Notes: a model not told the origin generated them from the letters alone. A stretch of 64,000 nt of DNA from Meconema thalassinum (GCA_946902985.2 OX336399.1:164654911-164718910), one strand, 5' to 3'; positions 1 to 11,215 are shown, counted from the stretch's first letter. Numbers and translations are program-made.

Positions 1-475
1 CAACTCAATCGGTATATCATCTATGCCTGGTGCTTTGTTCCTGCTTAAGTCTTCCAATGCTTTGTCAAATTCTGATCTCAATATTAAATCTCCTTTTGCA
101 TCCTCATCAATTTCCTCCTCCCTTTCCATAACATGATTCTCAATCTCCTTTCCCTTATACAAACTATCTATGTAAGCTTTGCATCTCTCAACCTTTTCTT
201 TCCTATCTGTTAGGGGCTTTCCATTTGTATCTTTAATATTACAGCACTTAGTCTTCTTTTCCCCAAAAGTATTCCTAATCCTTCGATAAGCTGTGTCTAC
301 TTTTCCTAATTCCTGACAATTTTCTATGCCTGCACATTTCTCTTTCAACCATTCTTCTTTCGCTTCCTTACACTTCTTGTTAACCTCAATTCTCAGACGT
401 CTGTATTCTGCTTTCCCCTTTTCATCTCTTACATTCTTGTGTTTCCGCCTTTCATCCATCAATTCTAATTGTTAC
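1..475 (-). mobile_element. LINE ORF2 fragment (linker and first RT motif)
   Basis: Read on the minus strand, this encodes the segment between endonuclease and reverse transcriptase of a non-LTR retrotransposon. The clearest part is SRNKAPGIDDIPIEL at positions 1-45, the conserved 'NKAPG.D.I..E' block that opens LINE RT domains. Upstream (about 60-470) is a charged helical stretch with KERFERCKAYIDSLY-like residues, as in RTE/CR1-type linkers. The fragment runs off the left edge of the window, so the catalytic FADD box is not visible. It is a relic, because no start codon or endonuclease motif follows beyond 475. Confidence 0.75.
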
Positions 476-826
476 AGAGTGTTAAAGCAACTTGTTGACC
501 GTTTTAGAATGAAAATATACTGAGAAAACATGAAATTATTTTGAGTGGATTTGACCTTGTATTTGGCAAAGTTCATGTCTTCATTTGATATTGCATAGAC
601 ATTATTTTTCTTATTATTGTATATTTTTGCCGATATGTCTGTTTTGGCTTTTAGTTTGGCGTTTAATGAGCGAAACAAGGTCGTTGAGGCTATTTATTAC
701 TTTGTGGTTAAATGCAATAAAATACTACATGTGTCGCAAGAATAAGTAAACCACACTTCCCTAAGGCAATGACGAATGGCATATTTATAGTAATTTTACT
801 AGACTTTTGAAAATTGCATTAATCAT
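476..826. other. AT-rich intergenic stretch, nothing recognised
   Basis: No repeat shared with the rest of the window, no RNA-like structure and no credible ORF were seen here. Confidence 0.5.
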
Positions 827-1186
827 TTAATCATCACCCTCATCATCTTTTTTTGAGTTTGTACAAGATCCGGAACAGAAACACATTGAGGTACAAATTA
901 ACTTAGCCTTGCGGCATTTAAATAGCGTTGTAGAACAATCTTTTTTGCAACCGCAAAGAACAGTATCGATAGCAGCCTTTGGAATGGGTTCAAGCGTGGT
1001 GCGAATGGGGATGTAGCCGTCTGTTTCTTCCTTCAATCCGCAGTCTGTGATTGGTGACAGGGCGGGGTCAGGTAGGTGAGCGTTCTCCCACACTGAAGTT
1101 TGGTAGTGACTTCGTTTAATGTGTTCCAAAAGCCAACTGAGACAAGATGCCCACAACACACAGAAAACAGCGCAGTGATGCCACAC
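827..1186 (-). pseudogene. Degenerate ORF with Cys-rich tail (C-terminal fragment)
   Basis: This is a 119-residue open frame whose last third is CGCKKDCSTTLFKCRKAKL followed by CTSMCFCSGSCTN and an acidic tail. The spacing of cysteines around a CRK..L.CT..C core resembles a Cys-rich tail I have seen at the end of many unannotated arthropod proteins. The middle contains ENAHLPDPALSPITDCG and an EPIPKA.ID segment consistent with that family. The N-terminal part looks random, so I read this as the 3' end of a longer, probably transposon-linked gene that has lost its 5' portion. No function is claimed, and the family assignment rests on memory of the pattern only. Confidence 0.4.
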
Positions 1187-1559
1187 TCAAACTTGTCTAG
1201 ACAGGCGCGCGCGTTCAGGGGAAGGGGTCGCACAGTCAGGTGGCGTGACTCTTGCTCTTGCGCTCACGACTCACGGACCTTAGACTCGTATTTGAGCATC
1301 TTTGAACGTATTTAAAAGATGTCACTACAGTATTATCAATAAACAACAAGATATTACAACAACAAGAAACAACAACATAAGAAAAACAGCAAAACACACA
1401 CACACTATGTATTTTCCTCCCGGGATAATTTATTTTATGGAGTATTTTAATACTAAAATGGTTATATAATTATTTCTAACAGTCTAAGACAATTATTTTT
1501 GCATTCTACGACAAAAATAACCCTGAAAAAGGCATTTAGATCAGAAAAATCGGTCCCGG
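1187..1559. other. Intergenic stretch with short simple repeats
   Basis: A CG-rich patch (GCGCGCG near 1206) and a CA/CAA-rich stretch (1340-1410) are the only features. No gene is supported. Confidence 0.4.
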
Positions 1560-2086
1560 GAGTGAAAATATCGGACAAGTAAGAAAACGTCCACCTTCTT
1601 GGACGCCATCTTGAATTCTGAGCTTCCGGTCAAAATTTGGGAGTGCCAACATCGAAATTCGAAATTCATGTTCAGCAGGTATGAATTAGTAAAAAAAAAA
1701 ACACATTTGGCCAAATGTTACCCAAAATGCCGCTAGAATTGTTAAAACGGCAATTATAGAGAAAAGTGAACCACTTCCCATGCATATCTTCCGAGATATC
1801 CAACATAGTCCTCAATTTTCAATTGTAATTTTTCAGTAGTTGGTAGCACTGACGTCATTTTCAAATATGGCCGTGAGATATTCAGCCATAGGTCTTTACT
1901 CATACCAAATTTGGTTTCGATAGCTGCAGCCGTTTAGGAGTTGATAGGGCGGGAAACACACACACAGAGACAGACATGCAGACAGTGGCCAAATGACAGA
2001 CGGACGGACAGACAGATAGACTTTTCCCGGGATCGATCTCATAAGTCTACTTTTTCCTCATTTTACAAAAGTAAAAAGTAGGCTAA
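1560..2086 (+). mobile_element. Non-autonomous Helitron-like element, copy 1
   Basis: The right end is conserved with three other elements in this window. It has a GACA/GACG microsatellite (about 1960-2022), then CCCGGGATCGATCTCATAAG, then a hairpin (CTACTTTTT / AAAAAGTAG) and a terminal GGCTAA followed by T. Hairpin plus CTRR plus T is a Helitron 3' end. The body from about 1780 (ATATCTTCCGAGATATCCAA...) matches 8840-9000 and 39490-39660. No coding capacity is seen. The left end is uncertain. Confidence 0.65.
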
Positions 2087-2390
2087 TGATTGTATTGGTA
2101 AGGGACGAATGCTGAGGTTGCATCCTCCATAGTGTGTTTAGAGTGATGCGCGCGAGATGCGATGTGACTGAGATGCAGCTACTCCCCCAAGAAGGCCTCA
2201 AGCTTGCCCATCTCCCCACGTCGGTCGCGTCGTGACACTTGAAAATCTCCTTTGGCCCGGGAGGCTCCTTGCTTGGGAGGCTGCATACAGCCAGACATTA
2301 ATCAAGCCAATATCTACGCGGAAGAAATAATATATTCCTAACTTTCGCTTGTTATTTATATTGGATCCACTTCGTAGCGTAATGACTAGT

Positions 2391-2795
2391 GTAGGCTATT
2401 AGATATTTGGACATAAGATGGCTGCCTTATTATAGGCACCATGGAACATTAATACATTTCCCTGGTTACTGAGAGATATTCTCTATGATCATGAGCAAAC
2501 CATGAGCAAACACAACCATCATCGTAGAATGTGCCGTTGGATGAAGGAAGAAGGTGTACTCGTAAGGGTGTGTTGTTCGTTATCCTTCTAAGTAAAGTAC
2601 ATGAACATTTTGATTTTCGTAACTTAGTTACTGGAAGGGGAGTGGTGTAGGCTATTAGACATTTGGACATAAGATGGTTGCCTTATTATAGGCCCCCATG
2701 GAACATTAATAATTATATTCTCCCTGGTAACGGAGCAATATTCTCTATGATCATTCTTGAGAAGAGAGTGATAAATATGTGATTTTTTTAGAGCG
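2391..2795 (+). repeat. Tandem duplication, unit about 255 bp
   Basis: The segment starting GTGTAGGCTATTAGATATTT at 2391 recurs at 2645 with a few changes. It includes GGACATAAGATGG, CCATGGAACATTAAT and ATTCTCTATGATCAT. The second copy continues into unrelated sequence. No ORF is convincing in it. Confidence 0.7.
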
Positions 2796-2857
2796 ATAAA
2801 CCTTAGAGCATAAATACAATAGAGGGCGCATCGCCACACTGCGCCTGTACTGTGACG

Positions 2858-3029
2858 TGAAACCAACATCTCGATCAGCTGACTGAAGGGTAATGGCTCA
2901 AGACCGACTACAATTGGCTAATGGCGAATGCTAAGCAACGTCAAGGAATACAAAAGAAGCTCCATATTGGATAATTCTATTATCACTATCCGCAGTTCCC
3001 TTCAGTCAGCTGATCGAGATGTTGGTTTC
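2858..3029. repeat. Inverted repeat, 32-bp arms (MITE-like)
   Basis: The arm GAAACCAACATCTCGATCAG (continuing to 2889) is repeated in reverse complement at 2998-3029 with no mismatch seen, around a spacer of about 108 bp. TGACGT lies close outside both arms. The arrangement suggests a miniature inverted-repeat element or a large hairpin. Confidence 0.7.
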
Positions 3030-3204
3030 AACAATATGACGTCATCAGCCATCTATTGAATTTATGGTCTAAGCGATAAACATAGCGTAATAAATTTGAA
3101 TAACGTCCTTTAGGGTGAATATTAGTTAGTGTAGCTGCAGCTACAACTAGCATTGTTGGATTAAATATGATTGATTTCATTTCAATACATAATCTATACC
3201 GGTA

Positions 3205-3270
3205 TGAAAGGTGTAAGGCAAGGCTGAAACTTATCACCCATACGTTTCAAACTGTACATTGAACAGGGAG
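3205..3270 (+). pseudogene. LINE RT motif-B remnant
   Basis: The frame reads GMKGVRQG, stop, NLSPIRFKLYIE. This is the RT motif B region (GVRQGC.LSP.LF.LYI) of the same LINE family whose motif C begins at 4362. A repeat now lies between the two pieces, suggesting the LINE was split. Confidence 0.6.
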
Positions 3271-3420
3271 ACAGACCAAGGTACACCTGTGTTCCTGTGG
3301 ACTGTGCCCGTGCTCTTGCACAACGCAGGAGTTAATGGAAGGTCATGGAAGTAGTGTGACAGTGGCCCGTTTCTGGGCGAAGAAAATCTAATTCGAGACA
3401 GTGTTGTATATATTATTGTA

Positions 3421-4345
3421 CTAGCAATCCGACCCGGCTTCGCCCGGGAACAGTTATGAATGCATTGCGTGATAAGCGTTTTTTTTTTTTTTTTCAATGT
3501 CAATGAACAACGACCAATATCCGTTTTACGTCTCGGCATGATGGATTAAAATCACTGACTGGACTATTAATTATATTATCATGGAGATGCGTGTGCAACG
3601 AATTCTTGTCAGACGTAATTTAAGAATGGTGAAGTGCATAAAACACAAATCCCCCCTTCCGTCCAATCTTAACTTGACTGTGAATTTTGCAGAACGAAAA
3701 GTTCACAGGCGAAATGAAGACAAACGGAGTTGCACTTCCAAGGAAACTCCAAACACAATCACCCTTCTCAGAAGTCTTAACTTACCACGACTTAACGGTT
3801 TGCTGCTGGCTGTATCTGGGGCAATAGGTTCGCCCGCTAGCTAGGCTGTAACAGGGATGATAGACTCGCCCTTAGCTAGCTCGTAAACTGTCGCCTCAGT
3901 AGTTGAATGGACATGGTTTGGAAGAAATTAAAACGTAAAAACACTTATAGTGGGCGATGTTTTGAAGATAGACATATGCTCTCGCAGACTTTTTTGTAGG
4001 ACTTTTCATGCTGAACAATTCTTACACTCATAGTATTTCGATAATTTTAACGGTCGGCCCAGCGTAAGCTTACAAAGCGCTCTGACGCCAGTTTTTTTTT
4101 TCGACTTTTCCACTGAAATCGTTACTGCTCAGCTTCCTTTGATCATAAATAAATTATTTTCTACAGAAACCTTCCTCGAGATATCCTGTACACTTTACAG
4201 AATGGTGAAAACCGCATCAAAATCCATCCAGTGGTTCTCGAGTTTACCCGTAACATCCAAGAATCGGGGACTTTGTTTTATATTAAGTAGAGATTATTCC
4301 TTTGTAATATTGTGTATCATTGTAGTGCTTCTGACTCGAATAAAT
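3421..4345 (+). repeat. Interspersed repeat family X, copy 1
   Basis: The copy begins CTAGCAATCCGACCCGGCTT and ends after CCAAGAATCGGGGACTTTG. Related copies occur at about 36690-37305 (minus), 53395-54005 (minus) and 55795-56150 (plus). Shared blocks include CACTTATAGTGGGCGATG, TTTTCATGCTGAACAATTCT, CCAGCGTAAGCTTA and TCCATCCAGTGGTTCTCGAG. No protein is encoded. The class is unknown to me; non-autonomous is likely. Confidence 0.65.
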
Positions 4346-4354
4346 ATATGAATA

Positions 4355-5622
4355 ACAAGCGATGAAGGAAATTGGAGTAAAGATTCAAGGAGAAATAATT
4401 TCAACTCTGAGATTGGCTGATGACATCGTCATCTTAGCCGACACACCAGAGGATTTGAATGAGTTTTTAAATGGTATGGACTGTTTCTTGAGAGAAGAAT
4501 TGAATAAGTCATACGCAAAACAGCACACGTCCACCAAACATACTGTAGTTTTGAGAAAACAGGTTTCTTTTAGGGTTATTTCATATTAAATGTATACAGA
4601 CTTGTGTATTTTTTTAAAATTTATTTCTGGCAATTCTAGAAATGACTCCCAGAAAGGTTGTTTGAGGGTATTGGTTTTGTATGTCTAATGACTTATTCTA
4701 AAACAATATATAAAGTACTTGGACATATGTCATTTTGCAACTCTCTCTATCTATTAAGAAATATAATGACCTTTTGAAATAAGAAAACAAAGGTTCTGAC
4801 CAAAATACATTAAACATATTGTTATTAATGAACTTCGAATCACTGTCAAGACTTCCTCATGGAAACTTATGTTGTTTTGCACTGTACATAATGCGTAGCG
4901 ATCTCAACTCATTTATGGTCCAAAGTGGACTTGTGCGGTTTTGCATCTACCTTCATCAATCCATTATGAAAATCAATAAATATAAAACAAAAATATTGGA
5001 ATGCAGCGAAAGAAATAAGAAACCCCTATTGGCGCCAAATTGACAGGTGAAAAGATAAAGGAAGTAAGAGACTTCTGATAATTAGGAAGCAAAATGGACG
5101 AAGCAAGGCGGATATAAAAAATAGGTTGGCACAGGCACGGAAAGCATTTCTACAAAAAAGAAATATGTTGACATAGAATGTAGATTTTGGTATTAGGAAG
5201 TCATTTTTAAAGTCTTTCTCTGGAGCGTGGCGCTCTATGGAAGTGAAACTTGGACTATTGGTGCAGCAGAAAATAGGAGAATTGAAGCATTTGTAATGTA
5301 GTGTTACAGGAGAATGATGCAGATCAGATGGGTAGATAGGGTTACAAATGAAGAGGTATTAAGACGAGTGGGAGAGGAGAGATGTTCCTGGCGACTGCTA
5401 ATGAAGAGGAGCTAGGTTTGTTAGGACACATACTAAGATGCTGAGGAATGGGAAACTTAATTATGGAAGGAAGAGTCGAGGACAAGAACTGTAGGGGTAG
5501 ACCAAGGTTAGAATATGTTAAACAGATTTCCTCGGATGTAGGTTGTGGTTGTGGTAGATGAAACGATTATCTCAGGACAGGGAAGCATGGAGAGCTGCAT
5601 CAAAGCAGTCAACATAACAACA
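4355..5622 (+). mobile_element. LINE relic, family 1 (RT motif C to 3' tail)
   Basis: Translation gives LRLADDIVILADTPEDLNEF (a variant of the catalytic FADD box) near 4400. After a gap of unrelated AT-rich sequence come the downstream blocks ALYGSETWTIGA-like (about 5230-5270) and RWVDRVTNEEVLRRVGEER-like (about 5325-5385). Stops and frameshifts are frequent. Better copies of the same family lie at 14860-15655 and 52545-53205. All three end in a short CAA-rich tail, here near 5605-5622. An RTE-like clade is my best guess. Confidence 0.75.
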
Positions 5623-5781
5623 TAACCCATATCGGTGTAAAAACAGATTGCTAGAATGCAGAGCGATGGAATGAAGGACTATTGGGCAAAAATAAAGATC
5701 CAGAAGCTGAAATCAAATTAACGTGGTTCACTGTCAGCCTAAACGACAGAAGGAGAAGAAGAAGAAATAATCGTATTTGGG

Positions 5782-6845
5782 TAGGTTTGCCATACGTCCC
5801 GGTTTGACCGGGACAGTCCCAGTATTTTGCTCTTGTCCCGGTGTGCCGCCCGGTTTTATCAATGTCCCGGAAAACGGCTGTAAGATGTAAAAAGTAATGC
5901 ATTTATGTGTTTAAGAATCTTTTATGAATCGGTTACTTTTCAACAATCAACATCGTTTTTTAATGTAATTGTTTTTGTAGCTAGTCAAAAAGTTGTAGTT
6001 TTTTCAAAAAATAATAAGACTTCGTAATTGTTCAATTAAACAATTTTATGTTCGACCCTGACTATTATATGTTAGAAAACTGTATCATAATGATGGTGAT
6101 TATAACACTATTTTTCATTATGAAACAGTTTCTCTCGCCAATCAGAGATCAAGAAACAGTTGTTTGACCAATTAGATAATTAGATGCACTGAGTTCCACG
6201 GCCTTCTAATTTAAATGTCACTGCCTGGCCTAGTGTCATAGTGGGGCAATCGAGGAGGCCATGGTCAAATACAAGGTATTGTGTGCGTCCCATGCGCTCT
6301 GTTCAGTACATAAAACTGGTGAAATCTCGACAGATATTTATGAATATTTATGGTCGAACATAAAATAGTTATAATAAGTATCGTCGAACATGAACAGTCG
6401 TATGCAACTCGCCTATAATGGTAATTAAGACACTCGCATTCGCTCGTTTTATAACCATACTCATGTCTTAATTATTGCCAATATAGGCTCGTTGCATAAT
6501 GTACTATTATGAAGTAGGCCTATTTTAAATTGTATTTTATTAACACTTCTTTCTACATGGTAGTCCAGAAATAATTATCATTAAAAAGGAAAAATTATAT
6601 ATTTTTATGTAGCAAAAATTCCTTTTTTATTTTTAAAAGGTGTGTAGAACTAACAATTTAGGGTGCCAGATTCCCCTCCCTCCCGTCACTTGCGAGGCTT
6701 AAAAAATGGCTTAAAACTCACCATTTTGCTTCTAATTTTTTAAAAATTTCCCGGACATTCCACTCAATACCCCCCCCCCCCCCCGGTAAGGCCATCACAT
6801 ATTAATGTGTGTCCCGGTTTCACTCAACAAAATTTGGCAAGCCTA
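5782..6845. mobile_element. Non-autonomous hAT-like element with 8-bp TSD
   Basis: The ends are imperfect inverted repeats: TAGGTTTGCCATA on the left and TTTGGCAAGCCTA on the right. The flanks TATTTGGG (5774-5781) and TATTCGGG (6846-6853) match at 7 of 8 positions, which fits a hAT 8-bp duplication. GTCCCGG occurs just inside both ends. The 1064-bp interior is AT-rich with a long C run near 6770-6784 and no transposase frame. Confidence 0.75.
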
Positions 6846-6941
6846 TATTCGGGGGTAAAAATATATTTCAATTTTGTATTCTACTAAGATTTCGGAAAAA
6901 AAACGGACTAGTCCAAAGGTTTATTTTAGGTTTTCTCAACT

Positions 6942-7255
6942 GAAATGAAAATGAAAATCCACAACCTGCTTCCAGTCTCCGACCGGGTCAGGAATGGAAT
7001 GAATGAAGCCCCCATCTAGTGGCGAGGATATGGACTGTGCCGGCTGCCGAGGCCTGACGCACTCCTCTGGGGCAATGATTAAATGAATGACAGAGTGTTG
7101 CTGGAATGAAATTTTGACAGGGAAAACCGGAGTACCCGGAGAAAAACCTGTCTGCCTCCGTTTTGTCCAGCACAGATCTCACATGGAGTGACCGGGATTT
7201 GAACCACAGACCCAGCGGTGAGAGGCCGGCGTGCTGCCGCCTAAGCCACGGAGGC
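6942..7255 (-). mobile_element. tRNA-derived SINE, family A, copy 1
   Basis: The minus strand starts with a tRNA-like head: an A box around GTGGCTTAGGCGGCAGCACG and a B box GGTTCAAATCCCGG. A body of about 250 bp follows. A perfect 16-bp target duplication TTAGGTTTTCTCAACT flanks it (6926-6941 and 7256-7271). A second copy lies at 36266-36599. Confidence 0.9.
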
Positions 7256-7479
7256 TTAGGTTTTCTCAACTATCCTCATCTAAATATAGCCTATGTGCAA
7301 TGTAAAGCTGTTAGTGAGACAACAGTAGATATTACGGCATTTTATTTCATTCAGCACGAATGAAGCTATACTGTGTTGTTTTGTTTTTTGTTTTGCCTTT
7401 TTTTTTTCTTTTTTTTTTACCATTTAAATTTGGGACTTGTCTGGTTCTTGGAATTAACCCCTTCAATTCAAATAGGCCT

Positions 7480-7845
7480 AAATAGAAACCCGCAGTACAG
7501 CCAAGCCCGGAAAGTCACCACCACTCCTGCCTGCTACGGGGAACTAAAAGTCTGTTGTTCGAAAGTTTGGATGTCGGCACTGTTAGTGTGTCCATCCTGA
7601 GTGTGACTTTCGGCTGGTGTTTTCGATATTTTCTGAAGGAAAAATCCCAGGTCACCTACCGCAAACCTAAACCCCAATAATTGTAGTTACTACTACAGTC
7701 ACCACAATAAAGAGTTCGACTCACACCCAAGTACACAGAATTGATAACTAATCTCCCCCATGACCCTAAAATAAAGGAATTAACAACGGATAATAATAAT
7801 AACAATAATAATAATAATGACAATAATAATAATAATTTATATCAC
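7480..7845 (+). repeat. Possible SINE body with (AAT)n tail
   Basis: The phrase TTCGACTCACACCCAAGTAC near 7706 resembles TTCAATTCACACCCAATCAC near 62002. The segment runs into an AAT/AAC microsatellite at about 7790-7840. This fits the 3' part of a SINE with a microsatellite tail, but no clear tRNA-like head was seen. Confidence 0.4.
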
Positions 7846-8037
7846 AAAACACATAATTACGACTCAACAATACTGTCGTCAAACCAGCAGCACTTGAAGC
7901 ATCTGAAACTCTGGCAGTTGGGGACTGAGCACAAATTAGAAAAAAAAAAAAAAAATATCGATAAACAAGAGAGAAAATGTCTGAGAAAAAAATCTAGGAC
8001 CGAACTAGAACAAGTAGTTCCGTGACGAACTAAAGAG

Positions 8038-9110
8038 TCTACTTTTCTTAAAATTTAAGATTCATGCCAATCTCTATAGCCTAGACTTAGCTAGAATAAT
8101 GACAAAATAGTTGGTAATACAAGTACTGCAGTTTGAAATAGTGTAGCCTAATAGAGTAACTTACTACAGTTGGCAGCCTTGGTGGCTCTGAATATATTCT
8201 CAGTTCCATCTCTTAAGGTATAGAATGCACAAACAAAATTTGGTTGAAGTCTAATGGATAGTATGGGCGTTACATGCTGTTTGATATTGGATTTATCAGT
8301 GCACGTAAAGTCATGTTGGGAACAATGTCATGTATGTGATGCTCAGAATCAATTAATTAATAACAGTGCCAATTTTGGATACAATCCATTTGCTAGTATA
8401 GAAGTTACATGTAATTAAAAATTGAAACTATTAGAAAGCTTAGAATTATGTCGGCAGCACTGACGTATATTAGTTACTCCAAATTAATCTAGAATGCCAG
8501 GTAGACCTACTATACGTGTACAAAGTTTAGAGCTAATGGCTAGCAAACTTTCTGATTTATTGATATTAGTGTTAAAACATAGAGAGAACATTTATTAAAA
8601 GTTGGCAGCCCTGATTGCTCATTAGAATACGCACAGTCATATCTGTTGTAGTGCACATATTACATACGAAATTTGGTTGAAATCCAATCGATAATATAGA
8701 AGTTACATGCATTTAGTAATTGGACCTATCGGCAGGTTTTGAATCATGTTGGAAACACTGGCATCTATGGACTTCTGAAAATGAATCTGGAATATTATTA
8801 TCCATATGTGTGCTAATTTTGGAAGAGTTAGCATACATAACTTCTGAGATATCCAACATAGAGCTCAAACTTCAATTGCAATTTTTCAGCAGTTGGTAGC
8901 ACTGACGTCAATTTCAAATCTGGGCGTGAGATATTCAGGTATATATCTTTACTCTTTCTAAATTTGGTTTCGATAGCTGCAGACGTTTAGGAGTTGATAA
9001 GGGGGGGGGGGGGGGGGGGCACGCAGACAGACAGACAGACACACATTTTCCCGGATCGATCTCATGTCTACTTTTTCCTCAATTTTCCAAAGTGAGAAAA
9101 GTGGGCCTAA
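8038..9110 (+). mobile_element. Non-autonomous Helitron-like element, copy 2
   Basis: The left end begins TCTACTTTTCTTAAAATTTA, complementary in part to the 3' hairpin. The right end has a G run (9001-9020), a GACA microsatellite, TTTTCCCGGATCGATCTCAT, the hairpin and GGGCCTAA at 9110. The interior contains related sub-blocks such as TTGGTTGAARTCYAATSGAT (8240 and 8677), suggesting old internal duplication. No ORF is credible. Confidence 0.65.
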
Positions 9111-9164
9111 AATGGTGATTGGATAAAAAATCACAAGAAATCTATTTGTAATTCTGGTAAGGAT

Positions 9165-9425
9165 TTGGAAGGAAGCAGTCGGTCAAGTTAAGGAACCATC
9201 CCTGCATTTGCCTGAAATAGAAGTGGGAAACCACGGAAAACTACTTCTAGGCTGTCTGAGGTGGAAATGGAGCACAGCTTTTCTCAATTTTTCCCCACGA
9301 GGCTGAATGTACTCCATTCCATACCACAGACCAGAATTAAATTTATCGTCAGAGCGGGGAAACGAACCCGGGCCTCAAGGGTGACAGCCAAGAATGCTAA
9401 CCACTGCGCCACACACGCACATAGT
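9165..9425 (-). mobile_element. tRNA-derived SINE, family B, diverged copy
   Basis: It contains GTGGGAAACCACGGAAAACT, a spacer, and at the right a minus-strand tRNA-like head with B box GGTTCGTTTCCC and A box region GTGGCGCAGTGGTTAGCATT. The family is best seen at 34492-34716. Confidence 0.75.
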
Positions 9426-9619
9426 GCAGAAATTATGTCGATGTCGCAAGGCCTTAAATGAATGTTTACAGATGTTGCAGACAGCACTGGGCAAGGTAGT
9501 TCCTGAACGAAGCCTCTCAGCCTGTGTAGATATTGTAACGGCACCATAATATAACTATTGTGGGCAAGCCAGACAGTCAGTCTCTCGACACTCATTGAGC
9601 ATCATCTCTTCGTAATATG

Positions 9620-9889
9620 TACCCCCCCCCCCCCCCAGGGGCTCGTGGGTTGGCGACCACGGGACCCCAGCTGAGTCCGGCATTGCTTCCACTTACTTGT
9701 GCCGGACTTCTCTCCATCTTCTTTCCTGTCGACCTCTCTGGGTCAACTCTTGTTCTCTTCCGACCCCGACGGTATTAGGTTCTCCGAGGCCTAGGGAGTC
9801 TCTTCCTTTCCCACCTTAATTGGCCCTTCTCTCATCTTTCCTGATCCCTCATTCTAAGGGATCAGACCTCTTGTTTTCTTTTCATGTTA
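9620..9889 (+). repeat. Left flank of a composite repeat
   Basis: The flank begins near GGGCTCGTGGGTTGGCGACC and includes CTTCCGACCCCGACGGTATT. A similar stretch (GGAGTTGGCAACCCCAAGGG, CTGAGCTGAGTCCG) follows the minisatellite at 11222. The minisatellite may have expanded inside one repeat unit, or two units may flank it. Confidence 0.5.
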
Positions 9890-11215
9890 TCTCCTGCCTT
9901 GTGCTCAAGGCCCTCAAGGAGGCAGTGTGTATGTAGCTCCACCACTTCTGGTGACTCTGGATAGTGCTATACCCTCAAGGGCTCACAGTATCTCCTGCTT
10001 TCTGCTCAAGGCCCTCAAGGAGGCAGGGTGTATGTAGCCCCACCACTTATGGTGCACCATGGATAGTGCTACACCCTCAAGAGCTCACAGTATCTCCTGC
10101 CTTCTGCTCAAGGCCCTCAAGGAGGCAGGGTGTATGTAGTCCCACCACTTCTGGTGCACCCTGGATAGTGCTACACCCTCAAGGGCTCACAGTATCTCCT
10201 GCCTTCTGGTCAAGGCCATCAAGGAGGCAGGGTGTATGTAGTCCCACCACTTCTGGTGCACCCTGGATAGTGCTACACCCTCAAGGGCTCACAGTATCTC
10301 CTGCCTTCTGCTCAAGGCCCTCAATGAGGCAGGGTGTATGTAGCTCCACCACCTGGTGCACCCTGGATAGTGCTACACCCTCAATGGCTCACAGTATCTC
10401 CTGCCTTCTGCTCAAGGCCCTCAAGGAGGCAGGGTGTATGTAGCTCCACCACTTCTGATGCACCCTGGATAGTGCTACACCCTCAAGGGCTCACAGTATC
10501 TCCTGCCTTCTGCACAAGGCCCTCAATGAGGCAGGGTGTATGTAGCCCCACCACTTCTGGTGCACCCTGGATAGTGCTACACCCTCAAGGGCTCACAGTA
10601 TCTCCTGCCTTCTGCTCAAGGCCCTCAAGGAGGCAGGGTGTATGTAGCCCCACCACTTCTGGTGCACCCTGGATAGTGCTACACCCTCAAGGGCTCACAG
10701 TATCTCCTGCCTTCTGCTCAAGGCCCTCAAGGAGGCAGGGTGTATGTAGCTCCACCACTTATGGTGCACCCTGGATAGTGCTACACCCTCAAGAGCTCAC
10801 AGTATCTCTTGCCTTCTGCTCAAGGCCCTCAAGGAGGCAGAGTGTATGTAGCTCCACCACTTATGGTGCACCCTGGATAGTGCTACACCCTCAAGAGCTC
10901 ACAGTATCTCCTGCCTTCTGCTCAAGGCCCTCAAGGAGGCAGGGTGTGTGTAGCCCCACCACTTCTGGTGCACCCTGGATAGTGCTACACCCTCAAGAGC
11001 TCACAGTATATCCTCCCTTCTGCTCAAGGCCCTCAAGGAGGCAGGGTGTATGTAGCTCCACCACTTATGGTGCACCCTGGATAGTGCTACACCCTCAGGG
11101 GCTCACAGTATCTTCTGCCTTCTGCTCCAGGCCCTCAAGGAGGCAGGGTGTATGTAGCTCCACCACTTATGGTGCACCCTGGATAGTGCTACACCCTCAA
11201 GGGCTCACGGTAGCT
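9890..11215 (+). repeat. Minisatellite, 102-bp unit, about 13 copies
   Basis: Each unit contains CCCTCAAGGGCTCACAGTAT, CTCCTGCCTTCTGCTCAAGG, AGGCAGGGTGTATGTAG and TGCACCCTGGATAGTGCTAC. The spacing is 102 bp at most steps (for example 10069, 10171, 10273), with rare 2-3 bp deletions. Since 102 is a multiple of three, a 34-residue protein repeat stays open through much of the array. I regard the frame as incidental: different units use different variants, a deletion near 10350 shifts the frame, and no signal sequence or recognisable domain is present. Confidence 0.9.
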
